NCBI GenBank assembly: GCA_965153455.1 | Contig: OZ234501.1 | Span: 10,230,001 to 10,294,000, forward strand | Direction: 5' to 3' | Origin: Sphagnum compactum | Lineage: Eukaryota > Bryophyta > Sphagnopsida > Sphagnales | DNA length: 64,000 bases | Shown: piece after piece, positions 21,698-34,051 of the stretch | Layout: every line of letters starts with the position of its first letter | How positions within the stretch are numbered: position 1 is the first letter of the stretch | Translations under genes and position numbers: made by a program | Notes under the pieces: model-generated | What the model was told of the DNA's origin: nothing | Seen by the model: the letters and a program-made list of their open reading frames with translations, nothing else | Databases searched by the model: none

Positions 21698-24600
21698 TCA
21701 GAGGTGATAAGATTTCGGTTGATACTGAGGATTCAGAGACATTGTTGTTGTTGTGGTGATGATGGCGGTGGGGTGGGGGAAAATTTTCTGGATGAATTTT
21801 TGGAAGCGCTTGGAGTATAACTTGGGCTCGACAGCAGAAATGCCATTTGAATCAAAACAGCAAGCCTTGTAGGCATGCTCAACATGCTTGGCGAGGCTGT
21901 AGTTTTGAAGAATGTCAATCATGCCAAGATACAGCACCACGTCATGGGACTCCCCAAACAGATCCCCTTCAAAATCATTGATGCCAGTCTGCTCTTCAGA
22001 CCTCTCCTGAACCCGATCAGCTCTCGCAGGCATGTTGACACCCAGTTGTATTCTTAACCTGCTTTAGGAAAGGTCAAGTACTCCTGGAATTGATTTCAGA
22101 TGACAACAGACAGACACACAACAAACAAACCACCAACCCATTTTTATGCAGTACCAAAAAAATCAGTCCAAGTTTTTAAAGGCTAGAAACAGTACTAAAC
22201 ATTACATGTATTATGCAAGATGCAAGAATAGAACTTATGTGGAGAAGAAGAGACTTCTGTGCACATTTAAATCATACCGAGCAGTTCCTGGAAGAAGCAA
22301 ATCAACCTCAGGATCACCAGCTACTGATGCACGTAAAGGGCTTCCACGCACATGGATACCTGGAATCCCTCCATCATCATGGGCACTGTCTCGGGCCACC
22401 AACACCAAACCTCTCATGGCACTACTCCATGTATCTTCTGCACTTGGGGTAACAAGTTACAGGAGACTGCTAATCAGTAAAAAGCAGGATCTACTTGCTT
22501 GCTTGCATTAGGGTTTGACAAAAATCCAGACAAAATCTATCTAGTGAATCTGGAAGGTCAGGGAAAGAAGCCATATGTATCACAAATACAAAATCAGGAA
22601 GGAGAAGGCAGCTACCATCATCAACTGTGATTATGAAAGATTCACTTGAAGGCAAGTCTGAAGTGGACGATGGGTCTGATGACAAAAGAGCTGGATATAA
22701 CTGAGGGGCCCTGAAGTGAAGGCCCAGCAACATACTGTAGTCCATGATGCCCCGAGCCTCTAAAAACTTGCAATCCTGCTCAATTTGCCTGCCCGAAGAA
22801 TCCACATCTTTATGTATAATTTGATGGTCTAGACGCCACACAGTGCATTGATCAACAAGCCTTTCGTGACCTCATGACTACAGCTTCAACTACTCATTTC
22901 ATAACATGAACAATTAAGGAGTAAAATTAATAGAAGTACAGAACAGATCAACCAACTTACTTTAGAAGTGACTCACGCCATGCAGGGTCGAGAATGAACT
23001 CAAACTCAAGATCAAGATCCTTGAGTGTGGTTGTCTCATCGATTTCCACCTTGTCAGCAGAGCGTCCCAGAGTTGATCCTTTCAGGTCAAATCGGCGATG
23101 TATATGGAGCTCTGTGCAGAACATGTTTGCCATTACTACAAACCGCACCTGCATGAATCCCCTGCTAAGTTCTCAACATGAGCACGACAAATTTCTGCTC
23201 GCTCCATGGATGTTCGAATGAAGTGGTGAGAGGATCGAAGAGCCAAAAAAATACACAATAAAAACCTATCACAAACAGCTCTCAAGGATTACATTTGTTT
23301 CCTCCATTACAACAAAGGAGAATTATAGAGCTACTGATTGCTTCACTACTTAAGCAATGCCTTCTTCAAGCCCCAAATTTGTCACAAACCTTCAACTAAA
23401 AGTCAAAACACTGATAAGATGTTGAGCCCGGCAGCTAAGCTACCTTCTGGCCACCATAAGGCTTGATCTGATGGAGGCCAAAGAACTTTGTGATAAGAGT
23501 ATTCTCATAGGCTTTTACATGGTCATAGTAACCCTGCAACATCGCCAACAACACCTGCCATATTCCAATGGCAGTAGTTCCAGAATGCCAACATCAGATA
23601 TATAGAAAATATCCTGGTGTATAGAACACCCCTTAGAACTCTGAAGTTAGTACTGGTGATCAGTCTCTGCTGCATGTGTCATTTGTAGAAGAAAAAGGAT
23701 GGGCTTTGTTGATCTAGCAATTGAAACAACAGAATAGAGGCAGCTTGAGCATGATTCTTGAACAAGATTGACCTGAGACCCTACTGGAGTGAAGCTCATG
23801 AGGATCATGGGTTTAGAGATTAGAAAGTTGGACAACAAGCTAATAACTCACTTGCACTTCAGATTTCTTCATTGTTTTGATCATGAAACGGTCATCATGT
23901 GAGAGATAAAAAACACTGCCACTCTTTCCGGGTGACACAAGTTCTCGTAAGGCATCATCTCCACAAAGTGAAAGCATATAGTCAGCAGCATCGATTTTGA
24001 ACATCTCCCGCAAATGCCTGCAAATTAAAGAAAGGTTCCCAGTCCTACAGTTCATCAGCAATTGGCCTCAAAATCCCAACTCTCTCAGATGATGGCTTCA
24101 CAGGCACCTCATGAGCAATCGCTCATGACTGTCACAGAGTTTTGTCCAAATACTTAAGCATTGATCATCTCTCAGGAGCATGCACCCAGATGAGATACAT
24201 ACAGCAAGGAGTGATATAGAACACCTGAAAACCATGGGGCAATAATCCTTCCACTTGAAGCCGGATGAATCATGAGTAGGAGTCAGAGGGGTTCCCCCTC
24301 GAGGGAAGTTCATGTGGATCCTGGCGTGAGATCCAAAGTCATTCGGGCAAATCTCATGTTTTGGTTCGGGTGTTATCTTGCCAACTGTGTACCTGTTCAT
24401 TGAAAATATAGTACATCAGCAAGTGCAAAGATCTTTTGATCCATGAAACAAGTTTGGCCTTGGTGCTTGACATGTGCAGAACTCGGTCAATGCTTATCCA
24501 CAACAAATCCTCCTCTTGATTATGAAGCCTGCAAGGCATCCAACAATGTATGACCAACATCTTTGAAGTAACAAACAAATTATGTGAAGTAATTACCTGA

Positions 24601-25981
24601 TTCCCAGCTGCAAGTTGAGCATGAGGTCATAACTGCGATGGCCCTTGAAAATGGTTTCACCAGGTCTCTTTATCTCCTTATGTGCCTTCCTTGGTCGCCT
24701 CTTCTTGTGCCCATCAGACTCTGCATTTTCCTTCACCAATTCACTCATGAGCACACCCTGGACATATTCCCGTACCACTACAGTAGGGAAAAGGCCGGGT
24801 TCATTGCTGCTGTCTGGTGGATGTGGACCACGCCCTGTCTTCTCTACCCCTTCAAGAATTGTGTCCCCTGTCCATGGTGTGGTTGCATCTGATCTCGGTC
24901 CCTTGCCAACAGGAGACTCAAATATCGTCCATCGGTGATATGAACTGTGTTGTGGGAGTTCACCATTCCTTGAAACAAGATCACCCACATGGAAACTTTT
25001 CTCGGATGATGAGGAGTGGCTTCTTGACCACCCTGGAGCTCGTAATTCCAGGCCACCATCATGACCAACCTTGTGGGATTGCTGTAATGTTGAAAGATTG
25101 TCACTGTTTTGCAGCAACCTCGTATCAGGGGAAAGACTGCCATCAGGATAAAACACTCCTTTTCCATCTTTTAATCCTCGACTCCAATTTCCAATGTAGC
25201 AACTCCCATCAACCCATGTGTAAATTCCACGTCCATGCTCAAGGCCATCCAGCCATTGCCCATCAAATTTGTCCCCACTTGCCCATGTCAAAATCCCTTT
25301 ACCACCCATTGACCCATTTCTCCATTCACCCTGATACTCATTGCCACTTGCCCACACATACTTTGCAAATCCTTCTTGGACCCCTTGCTTCCAAAACCCC
25401 TCATAGACATCACCATTTGCATAAGTTTTTCGGCCATGTCCATGCTTCACATTCAAGCTCCAATGACCTTTATAAGTTGTGCCTCCAATACTCCCACTAG
25501 TGTATGTCCCCACACCATGCATGTAACCCCCCATGAAATCACCCTCATAGGTTGCTCCCGTAGGCCATGAAAATTTCCCCTTCCCTGTCTTCTTACCTCT
25601 TCCCCATTCCCCTTCATACATACACCCATCAGCCCACAAGTACTTGCCTGTTCCTTCAGGCAAGTTGCCCTGCCATGAACCAACATAGAAATCCCCATTT
25701 GGGAGAACTCTCTCACCAATTACAGATGGTGGTTCCATGACAGGGTTGATGTTCACAACAACTGACTCTTCTCCTTCTTCTTCTTCTTCTTCTTCTTCAT
25801 CATCATCGTGTTCCCCCACATTGCTTGTATGGCCCTTCTTTTGAGGCACATTAATGTCAACCACTGCAAGGCTAAGGGGGGCAGCAGAATCAGAGCTGGG
25901 CCAGGGCTTAATGCTGCAACCATTGCTGGAAAACTCAACTTCCTTGTTGACATCCGGCACTTTAGGCAATGCTCCAGACAT
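21698..25981 (-). CDS. PIP5K: Phosphatidylinositol-4-phosphate 5-kinase with MORN repeats
   Basis: It makes PI(4,5)P2 from PI4P at the plasma membrane. Exons in transcript order: 25981-24597, 24392-24225, 24017-23852, 23554-23444, 23148-22961, 22788-22616, 22437-22278, 22058-21698. All are GT-AG and in frame, giving about 903 residues, somewhat longer than typical plant B-type PIP5Ks. Residues ~57-73 are an acidic run. Eight MORN repeats (YxGxW...G..G) fill ~97-280, all in exon 1. A low-complexity linker follows. The kinase domain (~455-900) keeps [20 protein letters not shown] (ATP loop and lysine), [43 protein letters not shown] and the activation segment [16 protein letters not shown], so it should be active. 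Start: the ATG at 25981 (MSGALPK) is the first Met in the open frame. MORN repeats in plant PIP5Ks bind lipids and aid membrane targeting (family knowledge). The gene is convergent with the bHLH gene. Confidence 0.93.
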
Positions 25982-26262
25982 ACATACAAGTGAGACCAAT
26001 TTGGTGCTGTCTCCTCTAAAGCCACTGCCTTGTTTCTGACCGCAACACTAGCAAGTGTAAACAAGTGGTTTCTTATAATCACTCAAATTGCATGATAGAC
26101 TGCATGATCACCACTGGTGGCCCAGTTTGAGCCACCTTGAGCCACAACTATGTCCACTTTGAATTTTACCCCTTGATAGTGCGGCATGAAGTGCTGGAAG
26201 CTCAATTGCTATGATCAATACCATATAACCCTAGAAAAGCCACACAAGGAACCACACCATCA

Positions 26263-26920
26263 GGTTCTTTCTTGAACAGGTTGCACAATTTCCTTTATAG
26301 ATTGCTGTCAAATGTGTGAGAATATGGGGCAATATGGTATCCCTTTCTTTCACTGACATCTTCTGTGAGATGGGTTCTTTCTGGAACAGATTGCACAACT
26401 TCCTTTATAGATTGCTTTCAAATGCGTGAGAACATCGGGCAATGTGGTATCCTTTCTTTCACTGACATCTTCTGTGCGATGGGTTCTTTCTTGAACACAT
26501 TTCACAATTTCCTTTATAGATTGCTTTCAAATGTTTGAGAACACGCAGGGCGTGGTATCCTTTCATTGTCTTCTGTGAGATGGGTTCTTTCTTGAACACA
26601 TTGCACAATTTCCTTCATAGATTGCTTTCAAATGTGTGAGAACATGCAGGGCATGGTATCCCTTCATTGTCTTCTGTGAGATGGGTTCTTTCTTGAACAG
26701 AGTGCACAATTTCCTTTTGAGATTGCTTTCAAGTGTGTGAGAATATGCAGGGCATGGTATCCTTTCATTGTTTTCTGTGAGACGGGTTCTTTCTTGAACA
26801 AATTGCACAATTTCCTTTATAGATTGCTTTTAAATGCGTAAGAACTACATGGAGGCAATATGGTATCCCTTTCACTTTCTATCTGTGAGCCATGTTCTCT
26901 CTTGGACAGATAGTATGCGT
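26263..26920. repeat. Tandem array, 101-110-bp unit, ~6.5 copies, upstream of PIP5K
   Basis: Units begin GGTTCTTTCTTGAACA at about 26263, 26373, 26482, 26583, 26684 and 26785, with a decayed seventh at 26892. Each contains TTGCACAATTTCCTTTATAG, ATTGCTTTCAAATG, GTGAGAA, and GGTATCCTTTC. The three middle spacings are exactly 101 bp; the others are 107-110 bp because of a TTTCACTGACAT insert. The array starts about 280 bp upstream of the PIP5K start codon and may be part of its 5' leader or promoter. Confidence 0.92.
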
Positions 26921-27399
26921 TGATTTGCTTTGGAGACACATGAGAACAACATGGGCAAAGAAACATCCTACTACCTCACAAGGCTGTTGTGTAACCTGCA
27001 CCGCCATATCACTTAATTCAGCCATAATTCTCGGATTCAACACGCATCTAGCAATGAAAAGTTCAAATTGCTCTGCTTTTCATGAAGAAGCCACAACAAA
27101 GAACATCGCTTGGATCGTAAGATCTGAATGCAAATCTCATAGCCCCATTTTTACTTTTTCCTCACATTGAAACCCCAGGCTTTGTCGGTGAGCATGATCC
27201 AGAGGTTCTTCCTACTAAATTATGTTTTTCGGGAAAGGGAGTTTGTTTTCCCTGTTTTCAAATTTTCTGTAGAAACCTTTAATGCCAATTTCTCTTATCT
27301 GGTCAATTCAGCCACAGCAGATGTTTAGAATTCTCCACAACCCAATCTTAGGGTTTCTGTAAAAGCCTTGTTTTTAGGGAGTCACAGAGGGAGAGAGAG

Positions 27400-27462
<63 letters not shown>

Positions 27463-27640
27463 CAACAGCAGCAGCAGCAGAAGGGCTCAAAACTCTGGCT
27501 TGGGAAACCCCGAAACAAAGGGCAATTTTCCTTATAGAAAAGTGTCTAATTTGAGCCCCAATTTGCAATTCCAGATCTTCAAAACTATGATCAATATGCT
27601 AGTACTACCGGGGCCAGTTCAACACTAATTATATTATTGT
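26921..27640 (-). promoter_or_regulatory. Upstream region of PIP5K, long (GA)n
   Basis: A nearly pure (GA)n run of about 75 bases lies at 27386-27461, followed by (CAG)n near 27464-27481. On the PIP5K strand this reads (CT)n. GAGA/CT tracts near plant transcription starts are bound by BBR/BPC factors (general knowledge); such a role here is inference from position, about 1.4 kb upstream of the start codon. No exon is recognised. Confidence 0.35.
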
Positions 27641-29150
27641 CAGAAATTACAATATACCATGCTAGCTTGAAAGCTAACACTCATGCTTCAAAAGTTTGTT
27701 TGATCTCACGATGTTAGTTTATTGGCAATGATAATGTAGATAAAATGAGCCTAGGTTCGTGCCCGATTCCTGAGATCAATAGTTTGATAACCCAATACAC
27801 TACCTATATTGTTTATTTACCCAAAATTTCGCTTGATGGATTAAACCTGGAGTTTTTTGTTTCCTGCTCCAAAACTCAGGTTTAATTGCTGGATTAAACC
27901 TGAGTTTTTGGTTTTCGGTGCTACGACATCTGATAACATAATGCTGGTTGAACTTTGATTGTGTTACAATACCACTAGACATGCTACTGTAAACAAAATG
28001 AACTTGATATCGTGATTGACAAGACAGATTACTGGCATCACCAGTAATCCACGCAAGAACAAATACCCATCTTCAAAGTAATGAAAGTGATTGGCATCCC
28101 TCCCTCACCATGATTGCTCTCCCAAGTATTTTTCTGGGCTCTGCTCCTCCCCCATGCATGGACAGGGGGGCTTGTGAATAAAAGCTTCAACTACCTTCTC
28201 ACTCCTTTGTCTGGACTCTCTGCATAGCAAAAGCTCACCTGCAATTGCTATGTACAACATTGTTGGGCCTGGAAGGCCATGAATATTCAATCCCCAATGC
28301 AGTACTCATCGCCACAACTACAAATGTTTCAGCATCAAACCTTCTGTTCAAAAACTAGTGATCGATAACATTCTCCCGGAACAACATCTGCAGTAAACAA
28401 AAACTTCTGCAGTAAACAAAAACTAAGTGGAATCTGCACTAAACAAAAACTTCCAGTGGAATCCACAATCTACAGAAACATCCCACTTTTTCTAGGTCAA
28501 AAATTTATGAAGCTTGCTGGAGCACATTCCAATAGCAATTCATGACATCAGTTCTCCAAAGACATTTTGTGTTCTGAGGTTACATCATGATGTTTGAGCC
28601 AAACAAAGGCCCCCCCATGAAACCCATGCAAATGCTGCCTTCCCGTTTTGTATGTACACTGCTAGTTTGATGCTTACTAGTTGTATACACGAGACTTTCC
28701 TCAATTATGCCTGCCAAAGAATGATATGGCTTTGTTTCTACACCTCCTTCCTTGCTCTAAAGATCAACTACTCTCAGCTACTGAAAATCTAACTCTGTTT
28801 CCAATGACCTAGACTCTGAAAAGGGATTAATCATACAGGCGAATGGTTATCTTACACATCATTGGCACCACTCTTCTCTGGCATTGCCAGAACCCTTTGT
28901 AGAGAGGAGCCAACATCAACAACAAACTTTCAACTCATCTGAGGAACTCGCAAAAAATGAGGGTTCCTTCTTTTCTCTGTCAAATTGGAGAAGACAATAA
29001 AATCTGTATACAGACGAGCAGAAGAGAGAGGGTACTATTTCTACTATGACTGCAAGAGATCTGGAATAGTCTTCAAACAAACCCTGAACCTTAAAACCTC
29101 AACATCTTCAAAAGGGAAGAAACAAAAAAGGGGATAAATAAGCCACTTTT
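27641..29150. other. Spacer between the histidine kinase 3' end and PIP5K
   Basis: No coding exon is seen. It contains a strong hairpin at 27871-27908 and a short duplication of CTGCAGTAAACAAAAACT near 28389-28425. The 3' UTR of the kinase gene should lie just below 29150. Open frames of about 60 codons are unsupported. Confidence 0.5.
27871..27908. repeat. Perfect 16-bp hairpin, 6-base loop
   Basis: AAAACTCAGGTTTAAT (27871-27886) and ATTAAACCTGAGTTTT (27893-27908) are exact complements around TGCTGG. A third, nearly identical arm (ATTAAACCTGGAGTTTT) lies at 27840-27856, so two alternative hairpins are possible. Confidence 0.85.
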
Positions 29151-32100
29151 TTATCCTTCATCCCTAAGGAGTTTCTTGTCAGGAGGAAGGATTTCAATCA
29201 TCTGTACGAGTAATTGCTTGATGTTGAATGGCTTCCCCAAATAGCCATCCATACCATGTGACAGACATGTCTCTTGGTAGCCATGAATCGCATGTGCAGT
29301 GAGTCCAAGGATTGGGAGTCTGCTCCACCCTTCTTGTCGTTCTACCTCCCTTATATGTTGAGTTGCTTGCAAACCATCCATGTTTGGCATCTGAGAAAAA
29401 GTGGCCAGAAAAAATCCAGAAAATTTAGAAAATTGCTTCTATTCAACATATGATGCATTCAGAATTTGGTACTCAACTTTTCACATCAAGAAGATTCACA
29501 GCAAATCATGTGCCTTCTTATATAATTCCTTGATAGATATGATAAGCAAGCACATATATTCATTTTGTCAGTGAATTGTTTGGGAAGCAACATCCAACTC
29601 TTGAAGAAAAAGCATTTGAGAAAAAAGAAAACCGATTCAACAAACTCTTGGATATTCTTATGCATTTGATCATACCTGGACATCCATGAGAACAACGTCA
29701 AACATATCATGATGGACTTGAACAGTTTCCAATGCCTCCCTACCATCACTGACAATTGTAACTCTGTGTCCATATTTCTCTAGTTGACGGGTAGCCACTT
29801 TCTGGTTGATGGGATTGTCCTCTGCCAGCAATATCTTCAATCGCTGCTCTGGTGCATCTTCAGGAGGAGAAGCGACCATCGCCGCTGCTTTTTTTGGAAA
29901 TCTCTTCTGAGACTCTAATACAACCTTCTGGTGTTGCTGGGTTTGAAGGGCATCTTGTGATGTTTGAACTATGCCTTCTGGCAGTGACACACTATGGCCT
30001 AAATTAGCACCATTTGGTCCAAGCTTGTGGTTAGCAGAATCAGTTGAACTTAGACCCACTGGCAGATTCAGTGACCTTGATGAGGCCACCCCTTTTGGAT
30101 GACATTGATCAGAACCTTGCAAGAATCGTCCATAATTTACCTCTGGCACATCAATAACAACATCCTTATTATCATGCATGGAGATTTCAAGGCACTGTGG
30201 TGAAACTTCATCCTGATTCTGCAAAGAAGGTGATAAAGAATCATTAGCTTGCATTTCCTGAGAAGTTGATGACAGAGTAGTTAAACTCCTCAATTTCTCC
30301 AATATAAACACATCAGTGGGTTTTTGAGGGATCTCAGCAGCTCTTGACAGGTTATGTGAGCAGGAGCTGTTCGGTAACAAAGTTCCCAATGATTCATGCC
30401 CAGATGGATTCCTTGCACATTGTTCTAGCTCTGGATTCTTCACTAGTTTGCTGCTTTCAGCAGCCATTGCTGAACTAGGTTGGCAACTCGAATCCTGCTG
30501 TCTTGAATCCATCCCAACTGGGGGCCTTGATCCCCCCCTGTCTGATGAGATCCCATCTTCTTTGCTACTGTGCAACAGATCCTGATCAGACAACAACACA
30601 TTCTGTTGAAACAAGCCATCCTCCCCTTGGATAGTAGCTCCTGACACACTTGTTCTCACTGACTGATCTACTGGTGAGGAGGTGACACCATTTCCTCCAG
30701 GTGCCCATTGTTTTGATGCACCAAGGTCAGATGAATCTTCTCCATTCAGAAATTCTGAATTATAAGAAGAAGCATCTGGCAAGCTAAACTTTACTCCTCT
30801 TAATAAGACACCTAGAGAATATGCACGCCTGTGTGACAAAAGCCCACTTTTGGCAGCAGTTGTAGTCTTGGAAGGAGTCAGCCAGTTCTTCTCCAGAGAG
30901 GGAAACCTCAACGGATGCTGAATGACATGATCAGAAGAAGCTACCACAGCAGCAGCAGCAGCAGACATATCATCATCTTTGTCACCACTCAAAGCAACAA
31001 ATGGCAGCTTGAAAGTAAAAGTACTGCCCTTGTCCACCACACTGTTGGCCCAGATGGTACCACCCAAAAGCTCAACAAACCTGCCAAAAATTTCACAGAC
31101 ACTCTCTTTCAGGTCCAACATTGGAGTATTTTACTGTTTTTCATATGGTGATCTAGCTGCAATTCAGAAGAAGACACATAGCAGGGTATAAGATAACTCT
31201 TCAAATCACCAGTTTTCCAACAGCTTATAAGATAAAACTCCTTGAGCCACCGTTTCTTTCCAAGAGTTTATGTATAATACAACTCCTTGAATCATTCTTT
31301 CTTCTCCCTCCCCCCAAGAGTAGCATACCTCTGCACAATGGACAAACCAAGCCCAGTGCCACCATAAAGGCGTGATGCTGAGGGATCAGCTTGTGTAAAA
31401 GGATTGAACATGTCCTGGAGCTTGTCTTTGGTGATTCCAATCCCAGTGTCCTGGACCTCAAATTGAATCTGAACTGGCTTTTTGGAGACAGTAGATTCAT
31501 TGGAAGAAGGGCTTTCTTCCTCAGGCTTCTCAATCTCTGTCACTGGTGCTACTTTCGATGAACCAGACCACACATCAACAGAATCATCATGTATATGAGC
31601 CTCCTTGTTGTCAGGTTGAACTTTGAAGTAGGCACCTGGCCAGCTTGACCAACTGTGTAACTTGGCAAATGAAGTGGGTGGTTGCTTGACAGGCTGAAAA
31701 GAAAAACCTGGCGATTGTGCACTGTTGTCTGCTTCTTGTAGCCCCAAATCTGCATCACCAAAAGATGCCACAGTTGTAGATTTTGTAGCAGCTGGCTTGT
31801 CCTTAGTTATAGGAAGCATCACACGCACAGTGACTGTGCCTTTGTTTGTGAATTTCAGTGCATTCCCCACTGCACACACACCCAAAGTGACATAGATAAA
31901 CGATCTTCTCAGCTCCACTTCAAAACCAATCTTCTCCACTGGAGAAACCATAAGACTAGCAGCAGTATCGCATGCAGCTTGTGAAACTTTGCAATCAAAC
32001 AGAAAGAAAGATCCGACATAAAACCCATCTCTCACCCAGACCAACATGCTAGACAGCATATGCTGCAGAACAGGAGCAACATCAAAGGAAATATTATGCA

Positions 32101-34051
32101 CTTGTAAGTCACTCAGAGCTTTGCTGGTATGCACCTTGTATATAACCTCTATAACATACCAAGGTTCAGAAGACATTGCTGGATCTTTCCTGTATCACCA
32201 ACAAGAAGATCTGGCACTTCTGCATGAACTTCCCACAGGAGCTTGAGTCCTCGATCTAGTGCACGAGTCTGTAGCATAAGTAGGGTACTGGAAACCAATC
32301 TGCGAATGCTGAATGGCACCCTTTCAACTTCTAAGCGACCTGCCTCAATTTTGGTCAGGTCCAACACGCTGTTAATGATATGCAGCAGCAAGTCTGCACA
32401 TTCTTTCAAAGAAATGAGACTCTCTTGCTGGTCCACAGTGAGCTTTGATTCCAGCAGCAGTGTTGTCAAGCCAAGTATGCCATGAATTGGAGTCCTGCAC
32501 ATTTGTACAAAACCCACTGACAAAATTTAAAAAATAAAATAAAAAATACCAACAACAACAACAACAAATTTGCAAAGGATCAAGCTTGACAATGGTGGGA
32601 TTGTTGTTCTGGCTGCTTGCAGTAACAACAAAAACAAACCAACAGAGACACCAACATTCATGTTTTTTTCTGTGTGAAGAAGGAAACTCCTTCTGTCAAT
32701 CAAAGAGAGGACAAGACCTGATTTCATGGCTCATGTTGGCAAGGAATTCTGATTTGGCATGATTGGCATGCTCTGCCGTTTTCTGAGACACCTGCAACTC
32801 TTCATTGGCCTTGACAAGCTCCTTGGTTCGCTCCTCCACAGTTTTTTCAAGACCTTCCTTCGCTTGGTTTAGGTCACGAGTCAGCTGGTTCTTCTCCTTC
32901 ACAGCAGCAGCAAGCACAATGCCGACAAGTCCAATGACCGATATGAAAAGCTCAATCTGGAGCACCAAACTCGGAGAGGCTTTATCTTCGGGGGCACCCG
33001 CCATGTAGTAGAGAGAGCTATCACGGTGCAGGGTACCAAGTGCACAGAACAAAGAACTCACCGCAACAACCAAGGACCAACCCACTCGGTTGAACACAAA
33101 AGCCGCACAAATGATCAATGGAAACAACAGATATGGCAATGGCCTGATGAAGGTCTGGACAGAGTACAAGAACACCATGATGAGCAAACCCAATGTAAGA
33201 CTCCAGAGAAAAATAGCTTTGAAACTGCTCTTGATACTCAGCTTTTTGATGCTGCCCATCACCTTCTTCTTGCTGCTGAACAACAACAAAATATGCAGCA
33301 GTGGTTGTGGCGGCAGCTCAAGAGCCATCAAATGTATCACTGCGGGCGAAAGACTGAGCATGGCAGAGAGCACTCCAAGCCACCAAGTCCCCCAATAACG
33401 GAACAAATACTTCCATTCCACCATACTTGTGACAGATTCAGCAACTGCAATTAGGGTTTCAAACACTAGAGAAGTAGAGAAGACGATGAGGATGTACGAA
33501 AAGGCTTGTGCTACATTGTCGAAGGTGGGCACCACCTTCTTCCTGGGATGTTGTTGACATAGCCATTTCTTCATGAACCAAGCTCCGATCTGCGACTCAC
33601 AGGTGCCAAGGATGGCGAAGAGAAGGACTGCAACAAAGCGGCTATGTCCAAGCGAATTGGAAGAGCGCACAGCCATGTAGATCCTGGAGAAGTAGAAGCC
33701 GATGAAGTTGCCCAGTGCCACGGATCCCTGATGCTTTGCTGCCATTGCGATCCCCATCGCTCGCGGCAAGTAGAGTGGGAAGATGACCGTGCGCGAGAAC
33801 TGCTGTTGCAGCGTTTTGATCGTCATTTCGAATACTAAGATCCCGCTCACGCAGATCAACGCCGCTTCCAGCACGTTCATCACCAGCAACGCTCTGTACG
33901 CATGAGCATCCGGGCGCTTGCCCGCGAACCTCGGGCTTGAGAACCAGTACTCCCGCACCGATCTCGTCGCTCTCCTTATTGCTGCAGCATTCCTGCCAAC
34001 AACAGCTTGTTCTCCATCTCCATGCCTAGTTCTGCCACCAAAGAGCGGCAT
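29151..34051 (-). CDS. MASE1-domain hybrid histidine kinase
   Basis: Membrane sensor that would autophosphorylate on His and pass phosphate to its own receiver, then to HPt proteins. Exons in transcript order: 34051-32718, 32494-32160, 31869-31329, 31080-29676, 29390-29151, all in frame, giving about 1284 residues. Residues ~52-375 hold about ten hydrophobic segments with the MASE1 pattern: [13 protein letters not shown]...[38 protein letters not shown] and a last helix ending [12 protein letters not shown] coiled coil (~380-435) leads to the H box [14 protein letters not shown] (H442). The ATPase domain keeps [11 protein letters not shown] (N box), DTGIGI (G1), FNPFTQAD (F) and [10 protein letters not shown] (G2), with ~110 low-complexity residues between N and G1. 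A ~390-residue Ser-rich linker follows. The receiver (~1150-1265) has E1157/D1158, phosphoacceptor D1203 (LMDVQMP), T1236 and K1258. There is no CHASE, ethylene-binding or phytochrome module. The ATG at 34051 is the first Met in frame. Intron 1 has a weak donor (AG|GTCTTG). The ligand is unknown. Confidence 0.92.

Noticed and set aside
24817-25500. 227-codon plus-strand frame opposite PIP5K
   Set aside because: Antisense shadow of the MORN-repeat exon.
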